A DNA stretch of 64,000 bases from Bradyrhizobium acaciae. Its GTDB lineage: Bacteria; Pseudomonadota; Alphaproteobacteria; Rhizobiales; Xanthobacteraceae. The stretch covers positions 41,001 to 105,000 of the forward strand of contig NZ_JACMYK010000006.1 in assembly GCF_020889785.1 (NCBI RefSeq), written 5' to 3'. Under the pieces are notes generated by a model. It was not told the DNA's origin. It made no database searches and saw only the letters and a list, made by a program, of their open reading frames with translations. The translations under genes and the position numbers were made by a program. Below, piece after piece: positions 1 through 9,506 of the stretch; the stretch's first letter is position 1, and the number at the start of each line of letters is the position of its first letter.

Positions 1-752
1 TCATCGTCGGTTCGCGACCTCGGCCGCGGCGCAGAAGTCTCAAAAATCCGAGAAACCCGGCCGGGTCGGGGTGCGAGCACGATGACACGGTCACCGAGCA
101 GCACCGCTTCGTCAACATCGTGGGTGACCAGGATCATCGTGATCCTCTCATGCGCCCAGATTCGCTGTAGCTCGACCTGGAGCCGCGCCCGCGTCAGCGC
201 ATCAAGTGCACCAAAGGGCTCGTCGAGCAGCAGGAGCCGCGGGCGATTGACGAGGCCACGCGCGATCGCTGCGCGCTGCGCCATGCCGCCCGAGAGCTGG
301 TGCGGATAGGCCTGTGCGAATCCATCGAGACCGACGAGCGCGATATGCGCGGCGACGGCCTCCCGCTTGGCCCGCTCGCCAAGCGGGGCATTCTTGAGGC
401 CGAGGGCGACATTCTGGGAAACGGTCGCCCACGGGAAAAGCCGCGGCTCCTGGAAGACGATTCCGCGATCCAGGCTGGTCCCCGCGATCACATCGCCATC
501 CTAGCTGATGCTGCCACGAAACTCCGGCTCGAGCCCGGCAATCAGCCGCAACAGCGTCGACTTCCCGCAACCGCTCGGCCCCAGCAACACGACGAACTCA
601 CCGGCCGCGACGTCGAGCGAGACGTCCCGGAGCGCCTCGACGGGCTCGCTATTGACGACGAACGACTTGGAAACGTTACGCACTTCAAGCCGCCCGCCAA
701 CGGGCCCGGCGAGCGGGAGCGAGTTTCCGCGCGCCTGGACCGTGACGCTCAT
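1..752 (-). pseudogene. SsuB/TauB-like ABC ATPase, interrupted by an in-frame TAG; runs off the left edge
   Basis: ATP-binding subunit of a nitrate/sulfonate/taurine-type importer, expected to pair with the binding protein at 749-1831, whose stop overlaps this start. The first 83 residues contain Walker A (GPSGCGKST, residues 58-66) and run up to EFRGSIS. A TAG at 501-503 then stops translation. The same frame continues without any shift: DGDVIAG, the Q-loop region GIVFQEPRLFPW, signature LSGGMAQR, Walker B LLLLDEPFGALDA and the H-loop LVTHDVDEA, to the window edge. The gene is therefore intact apart from one codon, where family members usually have a hydrophobic residue (for example TTG to TAG). 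It may be a genuine nonsense mutation, a suppressed amber or a sequencing error. The permease partner is not in the window and may lie to the left. Confidence 0.85.
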
Positions 753-1831
753 TGTCCGGCCGCCTGCGGCTTCCCGCTCGCGTCATATTCCTGCCAGTAG
801 CCGACGAGACCCTGCTCCTTGATCGCAGCATCCAGGAATGAACGATCGAACCACCCATTGAGGTCGACGTCACGGCGAAGCAGACCGAACTCCTTCGCCT
901 GCCTGGCCTGCACGCGGTAGCTCTCGATGATCGATGCATCGATGATCGGGGTGTTGCGATACTTCAGCTCCTGCCCGGAGAAGTCGAAGCGATATCCCGA
1001 GGCCGGGAAACCCGTTCGGGCCGATATGTCAAAGAACGCCTCCCGATTGGCTTCGTCCGAAGCCCACCGTGCCGCACGGACGATCGCCGAGACAATCTTC
1101 TGCGTGATATCGGGGTGCGCCTTGATGAAAGCCTCCTGCCCGATCAGGGTCGAATGCCGTTCATAGGCCGGATTATCGCCTTTGGTCGTGTAGATGATCT
1201 CCGCGATATTTTTCTCGGCCAGGCTCGCCAGTGGGAAGTTTCCGAACGCAGCGTCGATGTCCTTTGACGTCAGCGCCGCATTCGTGGTGGCCGTATCCAT
1301 ATTGATGACCTGAACGTCCCGCTCCTGGAGACCGTTGCCCGCCAACACCTTGACCGCGGCGAGATGATTGTTGGTTCCGCGAAAAATCGAGACTTTGCGG
1401 CCACGGAGATCGGCAACCTTTCGGATCGGCGAGCCGAATGGAACAGCAAGATAGATCGGCGCGTGAGCACCGGACGCGAGCAGTATCCTGGTTTTCAGGC
1501 CATTTGCACGGCCGATGATCTCCGGCAGATCGCCCTGGATTGCGAAGTCGAGCTGGTTGTTGGCGAACGCCTCATTGACCGCAGGCCCGGCTCCCTTGAA
1601 GAAATACCATTCGACTTTCACATCCGGTCGATCGCGCAATTCCTGATCGAGATAATGTTCTGAATGGGCGACCGCCGCGGATGAGCCTCCGGAGAACTGG
1701 CGATTGTCGGCGCCAACGGAGGCAAAGCCGATCCGCACCGTGAGCGCATCGGCGGCGAGCCCCGACCTCAAGCCGACCAGGAGACCGGCGCCCACAAGCA
1801 GGAGACAGAAAAGTCTGCATTTCGAAATCAT
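749..1831 (-). CDS. SsuA-like sulfonate/taurine ABC transporter substrate-binding protein
   Basis: Periplasmic binding protein of the NMT1/SsuA family, 360 aa, proposed to capture alkane- or arylsulfonates. A Sec signal peptide (about residues 1-27, ending GLAA) precedes the mature start near [10 protein letters not shown]. The two-lobed SsuA pattern is visible: [17 protein letters not shown], the [13 protein letters not shown] strand-helix and [17 protein letters not shown] lies two codons upstream, but the ATG at 1831 has GAGGA about 8 nt before it. The stop overlaps the start of the ATPase, so the two are translationally coupled. The mature protein has one Met and no Cys in about 333 residues; the signal peptide, which is removed, holds the others. 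The exact ligand cannot be read from sequence. Confidence 0.85.
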   Translation of the reverse strand: MISKCRLFCLLLVGAGLLVGLRSGLAADALTVRIGFASVGADNRQFSGGSSAAVAHSEHYLDQELRDRPDVKVEWYFFKGAGPAVNEAFANNQLDFAIQGDLPEIIGRANGLKTRILLASGAHAPIYLAVPFGSPIRKVADLRGRKVSIFRGTNNHLAAVKVLAGNGLQERDVQVINMDTATTNAALTSKDIDAAFGNFPLASLAEKNIAEIIYTTKGDNPAYERHSTLIGQEAFIKAHPDITQKIVSAIVRAARWASDEANREAFFDISARTGFPASGYRFDFSGQELKYRNTPIIDASIIESYRVQARQAKEFGLLRRDVDLNGWFDRSFLDAAIKEQGLVGYWQEYDASGKPQAAGQ

Positions 1832-1992
1832 CAGCACATTCCTCGCCGCACCACCATCCGTCCGGCATCGCGATCAGAGTATGGCAATCCATGATCGCCC
1901 CGCGCAATCACACAGATTTTCATTCTTGACGCGTCATGCGTTAGTTCTCTTCTGCGCTGGCAGGCGAAAGGAAAAGAAAGTGATGTCATGGC

Positions 1993-3588
1993 CTAGACCG
2001 ACGGATCGATCCAGAGATCGGCGAAGCTACCGTTCAATCCTTCAGCCCCGGGCGCGAAGTTTCGGACCTTCTTGTTGGCAATGATCACGCCACCCGCCGC
2101 GACGATGTCGACGGAAGCCACTTCCTCGTGGATGATCGACTGGAACTTGGACCAGATCGCCCGACGCCTCTCGGCGTCCGGCTCGATCGCAGCCGCCTCC
2201 AGCAGTTGGTCGACCTCCGGATTGCTGTAATGCGCAGCATTCGAGAACGGCAGGCCGATACGGAAGTTCTTCGACCAATAAGCGCGTTGCACGCCGAGCG
2301 TCGGATCGAACGTGTTAGAGAGGCTTTCGATCGTCAGATCAAATGCTCGGTCACGATAGACGACATTGAGGTAGGTTGCGAGATCGTAGCGCAAGATCTC
2401 GATATCAAGACCGATCCGGCGCAAGGAGTTGCGCAGGAAATCGGCGAAGCTTGCCGGCAGAAACGGGTTTTGCGTGAGCCTCAGCTTGGCCCTGATACTG
2501 CCCGCGCCGCGCTTGAGGCCAGCCTCGTCCAGCAATTGATCCGCCGTCTTTGGATCAAATGGCCAAGCCTGGATCTTCGGATCGTAGAACTTGGGCAAGG
2601 CCGTGCTGACCGGGGACGGAGAGATCAGGCCGTAGCCGAAAAACACGACGTTGAGCAACGCCCGATGGTCGATCGCGTGCGCGATCGCCTTGCGCACACG
2701 GCGGTCCTGCAGGATCTGCGTGTCGAAGTTGAAGAACAGCTGCTGCTGCGGCCCTGAATAGGCGTAGGTTGTGGTATCGACCACGAACCGCTTGTCGACC
2801 TTGAAGCGCTCGATATCGCCATGCGGCACCGGCGTCGCGCCGATGTCGACCTCGCCGGCCTCGAGCGCCGCCGCACGCGCGGCCGGATCCAGAACGACCT
2901 TCAGCACAAGGCGATCGACATAAGGCTTCGGCGCATCCCAATAGTTCGGATTGCGAACGAACAGAAGATGACTGCCGGGAACCCATTCCCGCAGAATGAA
3001 CGGCCCGGTACCGATCGTCTGCTCCAGGCGGGGCTGTTCCTCGGGCTTCAGCGCCTCATAGATGTGCTTCGGCACAATGGGGGATTCGGCACCGGCCAAC
3101 GCTGAAATCAGAAAGGGGGCTGGCTTTGACAGGACGATCACAGCCGTCAGCCGGTCCGGCGTTTCGATCGCCTCGACATTCGCGAATGTGATGCGGCCCC
3201 GCGGATGAGCGATCTTCAGCCGCTCGATCGAAAACGCGACGTCGGCCGACGTGAATTCCCTTCCATCGGACCACTTTACATTCGGTCTCAAGTGGAATGT
3301 GTAACGCCTGCCATCGTCGTCGATTGTCCAGGATGTCGCCAAGACCGGCTTCGGATTGAGATCGTAATCATACGCCAGGAGCCCTTCATTGACCTTGGTG
3401 CCGATTGTCTGTCCGGTTCCCGACGACGTATTAATCGCAATGATCGCGGACGGATCAGGGTAGTACACCCAATTCAGAATGCCACCCGACACCGGCTTGG
3501 CATCGGCTGCCATCGCTCGCGGTCCGAGCAGACCGACCGCGCCGGCGGCAACCAAGCCGCGATTGAAAGCCCGTCGATCCAGCGACAT
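1993..3588 (-). CDS. Family-5 ABC substrate-binding protein, Tat-type signal, Met/Cys-free mature chain
   Basis: DppA/OppA-like (SBP_bac_5) periplasmic binding protein, 531 aa. The N-terminus carries a twin-arginine-like signal (DRRAFNRGLV) cleaved near AMAADA. Family landmarks include the LATSW strand, FHLRPNVKWSDG, the FTSADVAFSIE helix, IGTGPF and RNPNYWDAP. An ORF extends upstream to 3651, but the ATG at 3588 has a close GGAGG and begins directly at the Tat signal. After signal cleavage I find no Met and no Cys in about 504 residues, which is extraordinary for this family. No permease is adjacent: it faces away from the divergent gene at 3853 across a 264-base region that should hold both promoters. 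The ligand is probably an organosulfur compound or peptide, inferred from context. Confidence 0.88.
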   Translation of the reverse strand: MSLDRRAFNRGLVAAGAVGLLGPRAMAADAKPVSGGILNWVYYPDPSAIIAINTSSGTGQTIGTKVNEGLLAYDYDLNPKPVLATSWTIDDDGRRYTFHLRPNVKWSDGREFTSADVAFSIERLKIAHPRGRITFANVEAIETPDRLTAVIVLSKPAPFLISALAGAESPIVPKHIYEALKPEEQPRLEQTIGTGPFILREWVPGSHLLFVRNPNYWDAPKPYVDRLVLKVVLDPAARAAALEAGEVDIGATPVPHGDIERFKVDKRFVVDTTTYAYSGPQQQLFFNFDTQILQDRRVRKAIAHAIDHRALLNVVFFGYGLISPSPVSTALPKFYDPKIQAWPFDPKTADQLLDEAGLKRGAGSIRAKLRLTQNPFLPASFADFLRNSLRRIGLDIEILRYDLATYLNVVYRDRAFDLTIESLSNTFDPTLGVQRAYWSKNFRIGLPFSNAAHYSNPEVDQLLEAAAIEPDAERRRAIWSKFQSIIHEEVASVDIVAAGGVIIANKKVRNFAPGAEGLNGSFADLWIDPSV

Positions 3589-3852
3589 CGCGCCTCCGCG
3601 TCTGGCCGTGGCTTTCGGAGAGCCCGTCTCGCCGAAAAATCCATCGCGCAATTTTTATCGACACAATCTTGATCACGCTTCGTAGAGAATTTGCTTTTGT
3701 TGTTCACAGCATCGGCGCGCGTTCATGAGCGCGACGCGCCACACATGCAGCAGCAAATTTTCATTATGCGAACAGGAGCTCCGCGGGATTGATTGTCGAA
3801 CCTCGAGGTGGATTATTGCGACGCAGTGTTCACACGTGACGTGCGATTGGCA
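3589..3852. promoter_or_regulatory. Divergent intergenic control region between two binding-protein genes
   Basis: This 264-base AT-richer stretch separates divergent binding-protein genes and must contain both promoters. I see no exact sigma-70 box pair and no clear long palindrome. The 9-mer ATTTTCATT at 3757-3765 also occurs at 1916-1924, upstream of the SsuA-like gene; it is short and could be chance. No sulfur regulator of the CysB/Cbl or SfnR type is encoded in the window, so the controlling protein is unknown. Confidence 0.4.
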
Positions 3853-5460
3853 ATGAACGGGCTTACGCGTCGGCAAATCACGAATGCTCTGCTGTTGGCT
3901 TCCGGCGCTCTTGTCGGCGTTCCAATGCTGACCTCGGCGCGTGCAGCCGATGAGGGCAAGCATGGCGGGACACTGAACGTCGTGATCCAGCCCGAGCCCC
4001 CCATTCTCGTCAGCCTCACGCACACCGCAGGCCCAACCACCCGCGTGAGCGGAAAAGTGACTGAAGGGCTGGTCACCTTCGATCTGAATTTCAATCCCCG
4101 CCCGCAGCTCGCGACCAGCTGGCAGAAGAGCGAGGACGGTCTCAGCTATCGGTTCGAGCTGCGACGCGGTGTAAAGTGGCACGACGGCCGTGACTTCACG
4201 TCCGCAGATGTCAGCCACTCCATCGAGCTTCTCAAGCAACATCATCCCCGCGGCCGCGGCACTCTCTCCTCGGTTCGCGAGGTGCGCACGCCCGAACCGC
4301 ATGTTGCGGAAATCGTGCTCGACAAGCCCGCGCCATACCTGCTTGCCGCCCTCACGGCCTCGGAATCGCCGATCGTGCCGCGACACCTCTACGAGGGCAC
4401 CGATCCGCTGGCCAATCCCAACGGACGTGCGCCGATTGGAACCGGCCCCTTTGTTTTCAAGGAATGGAAACAGGGCAGCCACATCCTGCTCGAGCGCAAT
4501 CCTAACTATTGGGATCCGGGCAGGCCCTATCTCGACCGTATCGTCATCCGGTTCATTGCTGACGCCAACGCCCGCGCGGTGGCGATCGAGACCGGGGAGA
4601 TCCACTACGCGCCCGACACGCCGGTGCCGCTCGGGCAGATCGAGACGCTCAAGGCCAACCCGAACCTTCTGATCGAAACGCGCGGCTACGATTATCAGCC
4701 CATGGTGTACCGGCTCGAGTTCAACCTCGCCAATCCCTATTTTGCCAAGCCGGAGGTCCGGCGTGCCGTCGCGCACGCGGTGGACCGCGACGCGATAAGC
4801 CGCCTCGTTTTCTACGGATGGACACAGAGTGCACCAGCGGCAATCAGCCCGGCACTGAAGCAATTCTACAACCCCGACATTCCACGATACGAATTTGCTC
4901 CAAAAAGGGCCGAAGCGTTGCTCGACGCCGCAGGCTTGCCGCGCGGGCCGGACGGAACGCGCTTCAAGGTCATCCATGACTACATGCCTTACGGCGAGAC
5001 CTACCAGCAGCTTGGCGCCTACACGCGCCAGGCGCTTGGCGCGATCGGCATCGGCGTGACGCTGCGCGCGCAGGATGTCCCGACCTGGTTCAAGCGTACC
5101 TACACCAACCGCGACTTCGACTTCATGAGCAACGGCATGAGCCACTCGTTCGACCCGACGGTCGGCGTGCAGCGGCTGTACTGGTCGAAGAACTTCAAGC
5201 CCGGCGTGCCTTTCTCGAACGGCTCGGGCTACAGCAATCCTGAGGTCGACCGGCTGCTGGAAGCAGCTGCCATCGAAAGCGATCCGGCAAAGCGCCGTGA
5301 GCTGTTCTACGCGTTCCAGGTCATCGTCGCGACGGACCTGCCCGACATCAACCTGGTGACGGGACCCAACCTGACCATCGTCAATCGCAAGGTCCGCGAT
5401 CACAGCACGACGATCGATGGGCCATCCGGCAACTTTGCCGACGTCTGGCTGCAAAGCTGA
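3853..5460 (+). CDS. Family-5 ABC substrate-binding protein
   Basis: Periplasmic DppA/OppA-like binding protein, 535 aa. It begins MNGLTRRQITNALLLASG, a twin-arginine-like signal cleaved near ARAADE. Family landmarks are RRGVKWHDGRDFTSADV, IGTGPFVFKEW, LERNPNYWDPGRPYLDR and FDPTVGVQRLYWSKNF. A TTG-initiated extension to 3793 is possible, but the ATG at 3853 places the signal peptide properly; no strong ribosome site is visible. It heads a plus-strand run with the DszC-like and DszA-like monooxygenases, 20 and 15 nt apart, suggesting it delivers their substrate. The mature chain has four Met and no Cys in about 500 residues. It resembles the proteins at 1993, 13413 and 30266, indicating duplication of one ancestral binding protein. 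Confidence 0.87.
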   Translation: MNGLTRRQITNALLLASGALVGVPMLTSARAADEGKHGGTLNVVIQPEPPILVSLTHTAGPTTRVSGKVTEGLVTFDLNFNPRPQLATSWQKSEDGLSYRFELRRGVKWHDGRDFTSADVSHSIELLKQHHPRGRGTLSSVREVRTPEPHVAEIVLDKPAPYLLAALTASESPIVPRHLYEGTDPLANPNGRAPIGTGPFVFKEWKQGSHILLERNPNYWDPGRPYLDRIVIRFIADANARAVAIETGEIHYAPDTPVPLGQIETLKANPNLLIETRGYDYQPMVYRLEFNLANPYFAKPEVRRAVAHAVDRDAISRLVFYGWTQSAPAAISPALKQFYNPDIPRYEFAPKRAEALLDAAGLPRGPDGTRFKVIHDYMPYGETYQQLGAYTRQALGAIGIGVTLRAQDVPTWFKRTYTNRDFDFMSNGMSHSFDPTVGVQRLYWSKNFKPGVPFSNGSGYSNPEVDRLLEAAAIESDPAKRRELFYAFQVIVATDLPDINLVTGPNLTIVNRKVRDHSTTIDGPSGNFADVWLQS

Positions 5461-5480
5461 TCTTGCACGAGGTGCCTTCA

Positions 5481-6662
5481 ATGAGCTTCGATCTCGATAC
5501 GTCAAATCCGCATTTCGCCAAGGCTGTCCGGTTGCGCGAGATCTTCGCGCGCGACGCCGCAGAGCGCGACCGCGCCGGCGGCAAGCCGCTTGAGCAGTTG
5601 GCCTTGCTGAAGGAGAGCGGCCTGCTCAACCTGTTGATACCTGCAGAATTCGGCGGTGCCGGAGAACGCTGGTCGACCGCGCTGAAGATTGCCCGTGAGT
5701 TCGCCAAGGTGGACGGGGCGCTGGGACACCTCTACGGCTACCATTTCGGCTCCCAGCACGCCGCGCATCTGCGTGGCACGAGTGAGCAGGCTGCCGACAT
5801 CTTCCGGCGGTCCGCCGCCGGCAACTGGTTCTGGGGCAATACCGCAAACAGCTTCTCGAAGAGCCTGTTCGGTCGCCGCGACGTCGATGGCTATATATTG
5901 GACGGGTTTCGCCCGTTCACATCGGGATCGCATATCGCGGACTATCTGCAGGTCGCCTGGGAAGACCGCGACACCAATGCCCGGAGCTTCGCGGCTATTC
6001 CAGCAAACCGAGACGGTATCCGGATCGAGAATGATTGGGACGGCTTCGGCCAGCGGCAAACGGGAAGCGGACGCGTTACCTACACCGGGGTCCGGGTCCA
6101 TCGAAACGAGGTGTTCGACCACAAACCCGACGGCGGGCGTGCTTATCAGACTGTTACACCCTTCCTGCAGCAGAGCACCCTGCTGAACGTCTTCGTCGGC
6201 AGTGCGCAGGGCGCCCTGATCGCGGCGCGCGACTATACCCGGGAAACGTCCCGCCCCTGGCTTCATTCGGGCGTTGAAAAACACACCGACGACCCCTGGG
6301 TCAGACGGGTCTATGGCGAGCTTTATACGCGCGTGAAGGCCGCCACGCTGCTCGCGGATGAGGCGGCCGCGACACTCGACCGTGTCTGGTCGCGAGGCCG
6401 CGATCTGACGCCCCAGGAGCGTGGAGAGGCCGCGGTCGTAATTGCCGGCGCCAATGCCCATGCCGGAGAGGTCGCGCTCGATGTCACCAGCCGCATCTTC
6501 GAGGTAATGGGCGCCCGCTCCGCGACGATCGCCAATGGCTATGACCGCTTCTGGCGCAACGTCCGCATCCACACGCTGCACAATCCCGCGGAATACAAGA
6601 CGCGCAATGTCGGGAACTGGTTTCTCACGGGTGTCCATCCCGAGCCGTCCACCTTCCAGTAG
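5481..6662 (+). CDS. DszC/SfnC-like FMNH2-dependent monooxygenase (acyl-CoA dehydrogenase fold)
   Basis: Flavin oxygenase of the acyl-CoA dehydrogenase superfamily, 393 aa, in the branch that includes dibenzothiophene monooxygenase DszC and SfnC. Visible features are the N-terminal helical domain with LLIPAEFGGAG, the middle beta domain with GNTANSFSKS, DGFRPFTSGSH and NDWDGFGQRQTGSG, and the C-terminal helical domain ending YDRFWRNVRIHTLHNPAEYK, which is characteristic of the DszC group. The ATG at 5481 follows GAGGTG; a TTG at 5463 is less likely. It lies between a binding protein and a DszA-like monooxygenase, matching the DszC/DszA pairing in sulfur removal from thioethers and sulfones. 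Only one internal Met (FEVMGA) and no Cys were found. A reduced-flavin supplier is not encoded nearby. Confidence 0.82.
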   Translation: MSFDLDTSNPHFAKAVRLREIFARDAAERDRAGGKPLEQLALLKESGLLNLLIPAEFGGAGERWSTALKIAREFAKVDGALGHLYGYHFGSQHAAHLRGTSEQAADIFRRSAAGNWFWGNTANSFSKSLFGRRDVDGYILDGFRPFTSGSHIADYLQVAWEDRDTNARSFAAIPANRDGIRIENDWDGFGQRQTGSGRVTYTGVRVHRNEVFDHKPDGGRAYQTVTPFLQQSTLLNVFVGSAQGALIAARDYTRETSRPWLHSGVEKHTDDPWVRRVYGELYTRVKAATLLADEAAATLDRVWSRGRDLTPQERGEAAVVIAGANAHAGEVALDVTSRIFEVMGARSATIANGYDRFWRNVRIHTLHNPAEYKTRNVGNWFLTGVHPEPSTFQ

Positions 6663-6677
6663 CCAAGGGAGTCCGCC

Positions 6678-8075
6678 GTGCCCAAGCAAATCCAGGTCAA
6701 CGGCTTCGCCATCTTCAGCCCGGTTCACCTTTCTCCAGGGCTATGGCGTCATCCGCAGGACCGCTCGCTTGACTTCGATACGCTTGATTACTGGACGGAC
6801 GTCGCGCGCATTCTCGAGGCCGGCAAGTTCGACTCCATCTTCATCGCCGACGGCATCGGAATTCATGACGTCTATGCGGGAACGGCCGACGCGGCGCTGA
6901 GCAGCGGGGCGCAGATTCCGAAGCTGGATCCGATGCTGCTGGTCTCGGCCATGGCTCATGTCACGGAGCATCTCGGCCTCGGCGTCACGGCGCCTGTATC
7001 GTACGAGCCGCCCTTTACGCTCGCCCGCCGTTTCTCAACCCTGGATCACCTGACCAAGGGGCGCGTCGCGTGGAACATCGTGACCGGCTATTCCAACGCA
7101 GCGTCACGCGCGGTTGGCCACGACAACATCATGCCACACGATCCTCGCTACGATCTTGCCGACGAGTTCCTTGATGCCGTCTATGCACTCTGGGAAGGCA
7201 GCTGGGACGACGAGGCCATCGCCGTCGACCCCAACAGGGGCGTGGTCGCGGATCCACAGCACATCCGCAAAGTCCATCGCCATGGCACGCATTTCAAGGT
7301 CGATGCCATTCACCTCGTCCACCCCTCGCCGCAACGGACGCCATTCCTGTTCCAGGCCGGCGCCTCCAATCGCGGCAAGGATTTCGCAGCCCGGCACGCC
7401 GAAGCGGTGTTCCTCGGCGAGCACTCCAGGACAAGAACTGCAACCAACGTCGCCGAGACCCGCGCACGCGCACGCGCGTTCGGCCGCAACGAGCGCGATA
7501 TCCGTTTCTATGCCCTGACGACGGTGATTGTCGCCGAGACCCGTGCCGCGGCGGACGCCAAGTATCGCGACTATCAGCGTTATATCGACCCGAAGGGCTC
7601 GCTCGCATTGCTGTCGGGCTGGACCGGGATCGACCTGTCCCGTTACAGCCTCGACGATCCGTTTCCGACCGTGAAGAAGGACAACGCGGTCACCTCGATG
7701 ATCGATTCCTTCTCCAGGAGCGAGCGCCCCTGGACCATTCGCGAAATCATCGAACACAACGGCATCGGCGGCCGCGGCCCCGTCATCGTCGGCTCACCCG
7801 CAGAAGTGGCCGACGAACTGCAGAGCTGGATCCGGGAGACCGATATCGACGGGTTCAATCTCAGCTACGCCGTGACGCCCGGCGGATATCGGGATTTCGC
7901 CGAGCTTGTCGTGCCGGAATTGCAGCGGCGCGGCGTCTACAAGACTGAATACGCTCCGGGCACGTTGCGCGAGAAGGTCTTCGGTACTGGTCGGGCACGT
8001 CTGCCCTCGTCGCATCCTGCCGCCGGCTTCCGGCTGTCCGCCGTCGGGCGGGCGCTCAAAGCTGCCTCCGCCTGA
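6678..8075 (+). CDS. DszA/SnaA/NtaA-family FMN-dependent monooxygenase
   Basis: Luciferase-like monooxygenase of the long NtaA/SnaA/DszA type, 465 aa. It uses FMNH2 and oxygen, typically to cleave a C-S or C-N bond. Diagnostic stretches are FDSIFIADG, the TEHLGLGVTAPVSYEPPF strand, LDHLTKGRVAWNIVTGYSN, DPRYDLADEFLDAVYALW with WDDEA, FLFQAGASNRGKDFAARHAEAVF, and the C-terminal FAELVVPELQRRGVYKTEY that DszA-like proteins share. It follows the DszC-like gene by 15 nt and would form the second step of a DszC-DszA style sequence (thioether to sulfone to sulfinate), though the true substrate is unknown. Four internal Met and no Cys in 464 residues is low for this family. It converges with the gene ending at 8093. 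Confidence 0.85.
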   Translation: MPKQIQVNGFAIFSPVHLSPGLWRHPQDRSLDFDTLDYWTDVARILEAGKFDSIFIADGIGIHDVYAGTADAALSSGAQIPKLDPMLLVSAMAHVTEHLGLGVTAPVSYEPPFTLARRFSTLDHLTKGRVAWNIVTGYSNAASRAVGHDNIMPHDPRYDLADEFLDAVYALWEGSWDDEAIAVDPNRGVVADPQHIRKVHRHGTHFKVDAIHLVHPSPQRTPFLFQAGASNRGKDFAARHAEAVFLGEHSRTRTATNVAETRARARAFGRNERDIRFYALTTVIVAETRAAADAKYRDYQRYIDPKGSLALLSGWTGIDLSRYSLDDPFPTVKKDNAVTSMIDSFSRSERPWTIREIIEHNGIGGRGPVIVGSPAEVADELQSWIRETDIDGFNLSYAVTPGGYRDFAELVVPELQRRGVYKTEYAPGTLREKVFGTGRARLPSSHPAAGFRLSAVGRALKAASA

Positions 8076-8092
8076 CCCGCATGGAACACGCG

Positions 8093-9421
8093 TCAACCAA
8101 TCTCGAGCTTCGGCACGACATGGCGCAGCCCGGCCTGCTCCATCAACGGCAGCACGCGGCGACCGAAGAAGTCCAGATCAGGCTTGAAGTCGAAGAAGCT
8201 GAGCTGAAGACCATCGATCCCGGCTTTCTTGAGTTGTACGAACTGCTCAACCACCTGCTCGGGCGTGCCGATCACTTCGATATTGCCTCCGATGGCACGA
8301 CGCTTCGGCGCATCAACACCGACGCGTCCCTTCCACGCATGCGCATCGCTCGCGAAGTTCTGCATGCTGGCGACAGGATCGACGTGGTCGACGATCGCGT
8401 CGTGATACTGCCAGGTCTCGCGTTCAGTCTCGCGGCAGACGACCATCGGATTGAGCAGCGTCCGCACCTCGCGTCCGACATCGACAGCAGATTGCTTGAC
8501 GCGCTGGACATGCGCCGGCAGCACGTCGATCGCGCTCGCAAAGGACGAGCCTGCCGGGCTCGTGACGAACACGATGTCGGAATAGCGGCCCGCGAACGCG
8601 ATGCCGGCGTCCGATCCGGTCGCGTTGACAAGGATTGGCCGCCCGAACCGCGGCTTGGGCGTCACGAACGCGTTGCTCAGGCGCCAGGGAGATTGCCCCT
8701 TGAACGAGAAGTTCTCGTGGTCGCTCCACAGCCGCTGCAGCACCTCGATGAATTCGGCCGCCAGTTCGTAGCGCCTGTCATGCTCGATCTGGTTCCAGCC
8801 GAACGCCTCGTGCTCGATGGCACGGTGCCCGGTCACGACATTGATCCCCCAGCGCCCTCCGGAAATGTGATCCAGCGTCGCACCGTATTTGGCGAGGTGC
8901 AGAGGATGGATCGGTCCGTAGAGCACATGGATGGTCGAGATCAGCATGATCCGCGACGTGACGGCCGCGAGCGATGCCGTGGTGATGAACGAATCGAGCG
9001 CTTCACCTGTGAAGACGCCACCATAGCCGCCCTTCGGCAGCCATTGCGACAGCGCGAACACGAGGTCGAAGCCGAAGGACTCTGCGCTGAGGGTGAGATC
9101 GCGATTGTAGTCAAACGTCCAGGTCGTCGAGCGCGGCAGGGTCGATGCGCTCCAGCCCCCGGCCTGGATCGGCAGGAACAGCCCGAGCAGCAGCGGCTGT
9201 TGCAGTGCCTTCGACAGCGGACTTTCTGGAAACTGGCTCGGGCTCGAAAAGACCGGCCAGCCAACGATGTCGCCCGGCTTGTGCACTATCGTCATCATCA
9301 TGTCCGTCGTGGTGATACGTGTGGTTCGTGGCGCATTCGCAACATCGATACGATCGCACGTGAATGTATCGACGTTGGCGACGCGCTTCACCGTTGTCAA
9401 CCGCGTCTCCTCTCTCGTCAT
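8093..9421 (-). CDS. SfnG-like LLM-class flavin monooxygenase (dimethylsulfone type)
   Basis: Luciferase-like FMNH2-dependent monooxygenase resembling dimethylsulfone monooxygenase SfnG and SsuD. Landmarks are LLLGLFLPIQAGGW, TWTFDYNRDLTLSAE, the LDHISGGRWGINVVTG strand, EHDRRYELAAEFIEVLQRLW, RPILVNATGSDAG and the C-terminal GTPEQVVEQF and GLQLSFFDF. The ATG at 9421 has GGAGAG upstream and gives 442 aa. The first 40 residues are Thr-rich and unlike the family, so the triple ATG at 9295-9301 is a serious alternative start giving about 400 aa. The gene is divergent from the dppB-like gene at 9507. Outside the doubtful N-terminus there are four Met and one Cys. Function as a sulfone or sulfonate monooxygenase is inferred. 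Confidence 0.78.
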   Translation of the reverse strand: MTREETRLTTVKRVANVDTFTCDRIDVANAPRTTRITTTDMMMTIVHKPGDIVGWPVFSSPSQFPESPLSKALQQPLLLGLFLPIQAGGWSASTLPRSTTWTFDYNRDLTLSAESFGFDLVFALSQWLPKGGYGGVFTGEALDSFITTASLAAVTSRIMLISTIHVLYGPIHPLHLAKYGATLDHISGGRWGINVVTGHRAIEHEAFGWNQIEHDRRYELAAEFIEVLQRLWSDHENFSFKGQSPWRLSNAFVTPKPRFGRPILVNATGSDAGIAFAGRYSDIVFVTSPAGSSFASAIDVLPAHVQRVKQSAVDVGREVRTLLNPMVVCRETERETWQYHDAIVDHVDPVASMQNFASDAHAWKGRVGVDAPKRRAIGGNIEVIGTPEQVVEQFVQLKKAGIDGLQLSFFDFKPDLDFFGRRVLPLMEQAGLRHVVPKLEIG

Positions 9422-9506
9422 GGCGTCTCTCCATCCGCCCGCCGCACGAAGGACGACGAGTTGAGCAAATGCATCTATCCGAGACATCACGGAAGTTAGA
9501 AGAAAC

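Noticed and set aside
3673..5505. A 610-residue open frame on the minus strand
   Set aside because: It lies entirely antisense to the family-5 binding-protein gene (3853-5460), whose protein has a signal peptide and conserved motifs. Long antisense frames are common in GC-rich DNA.
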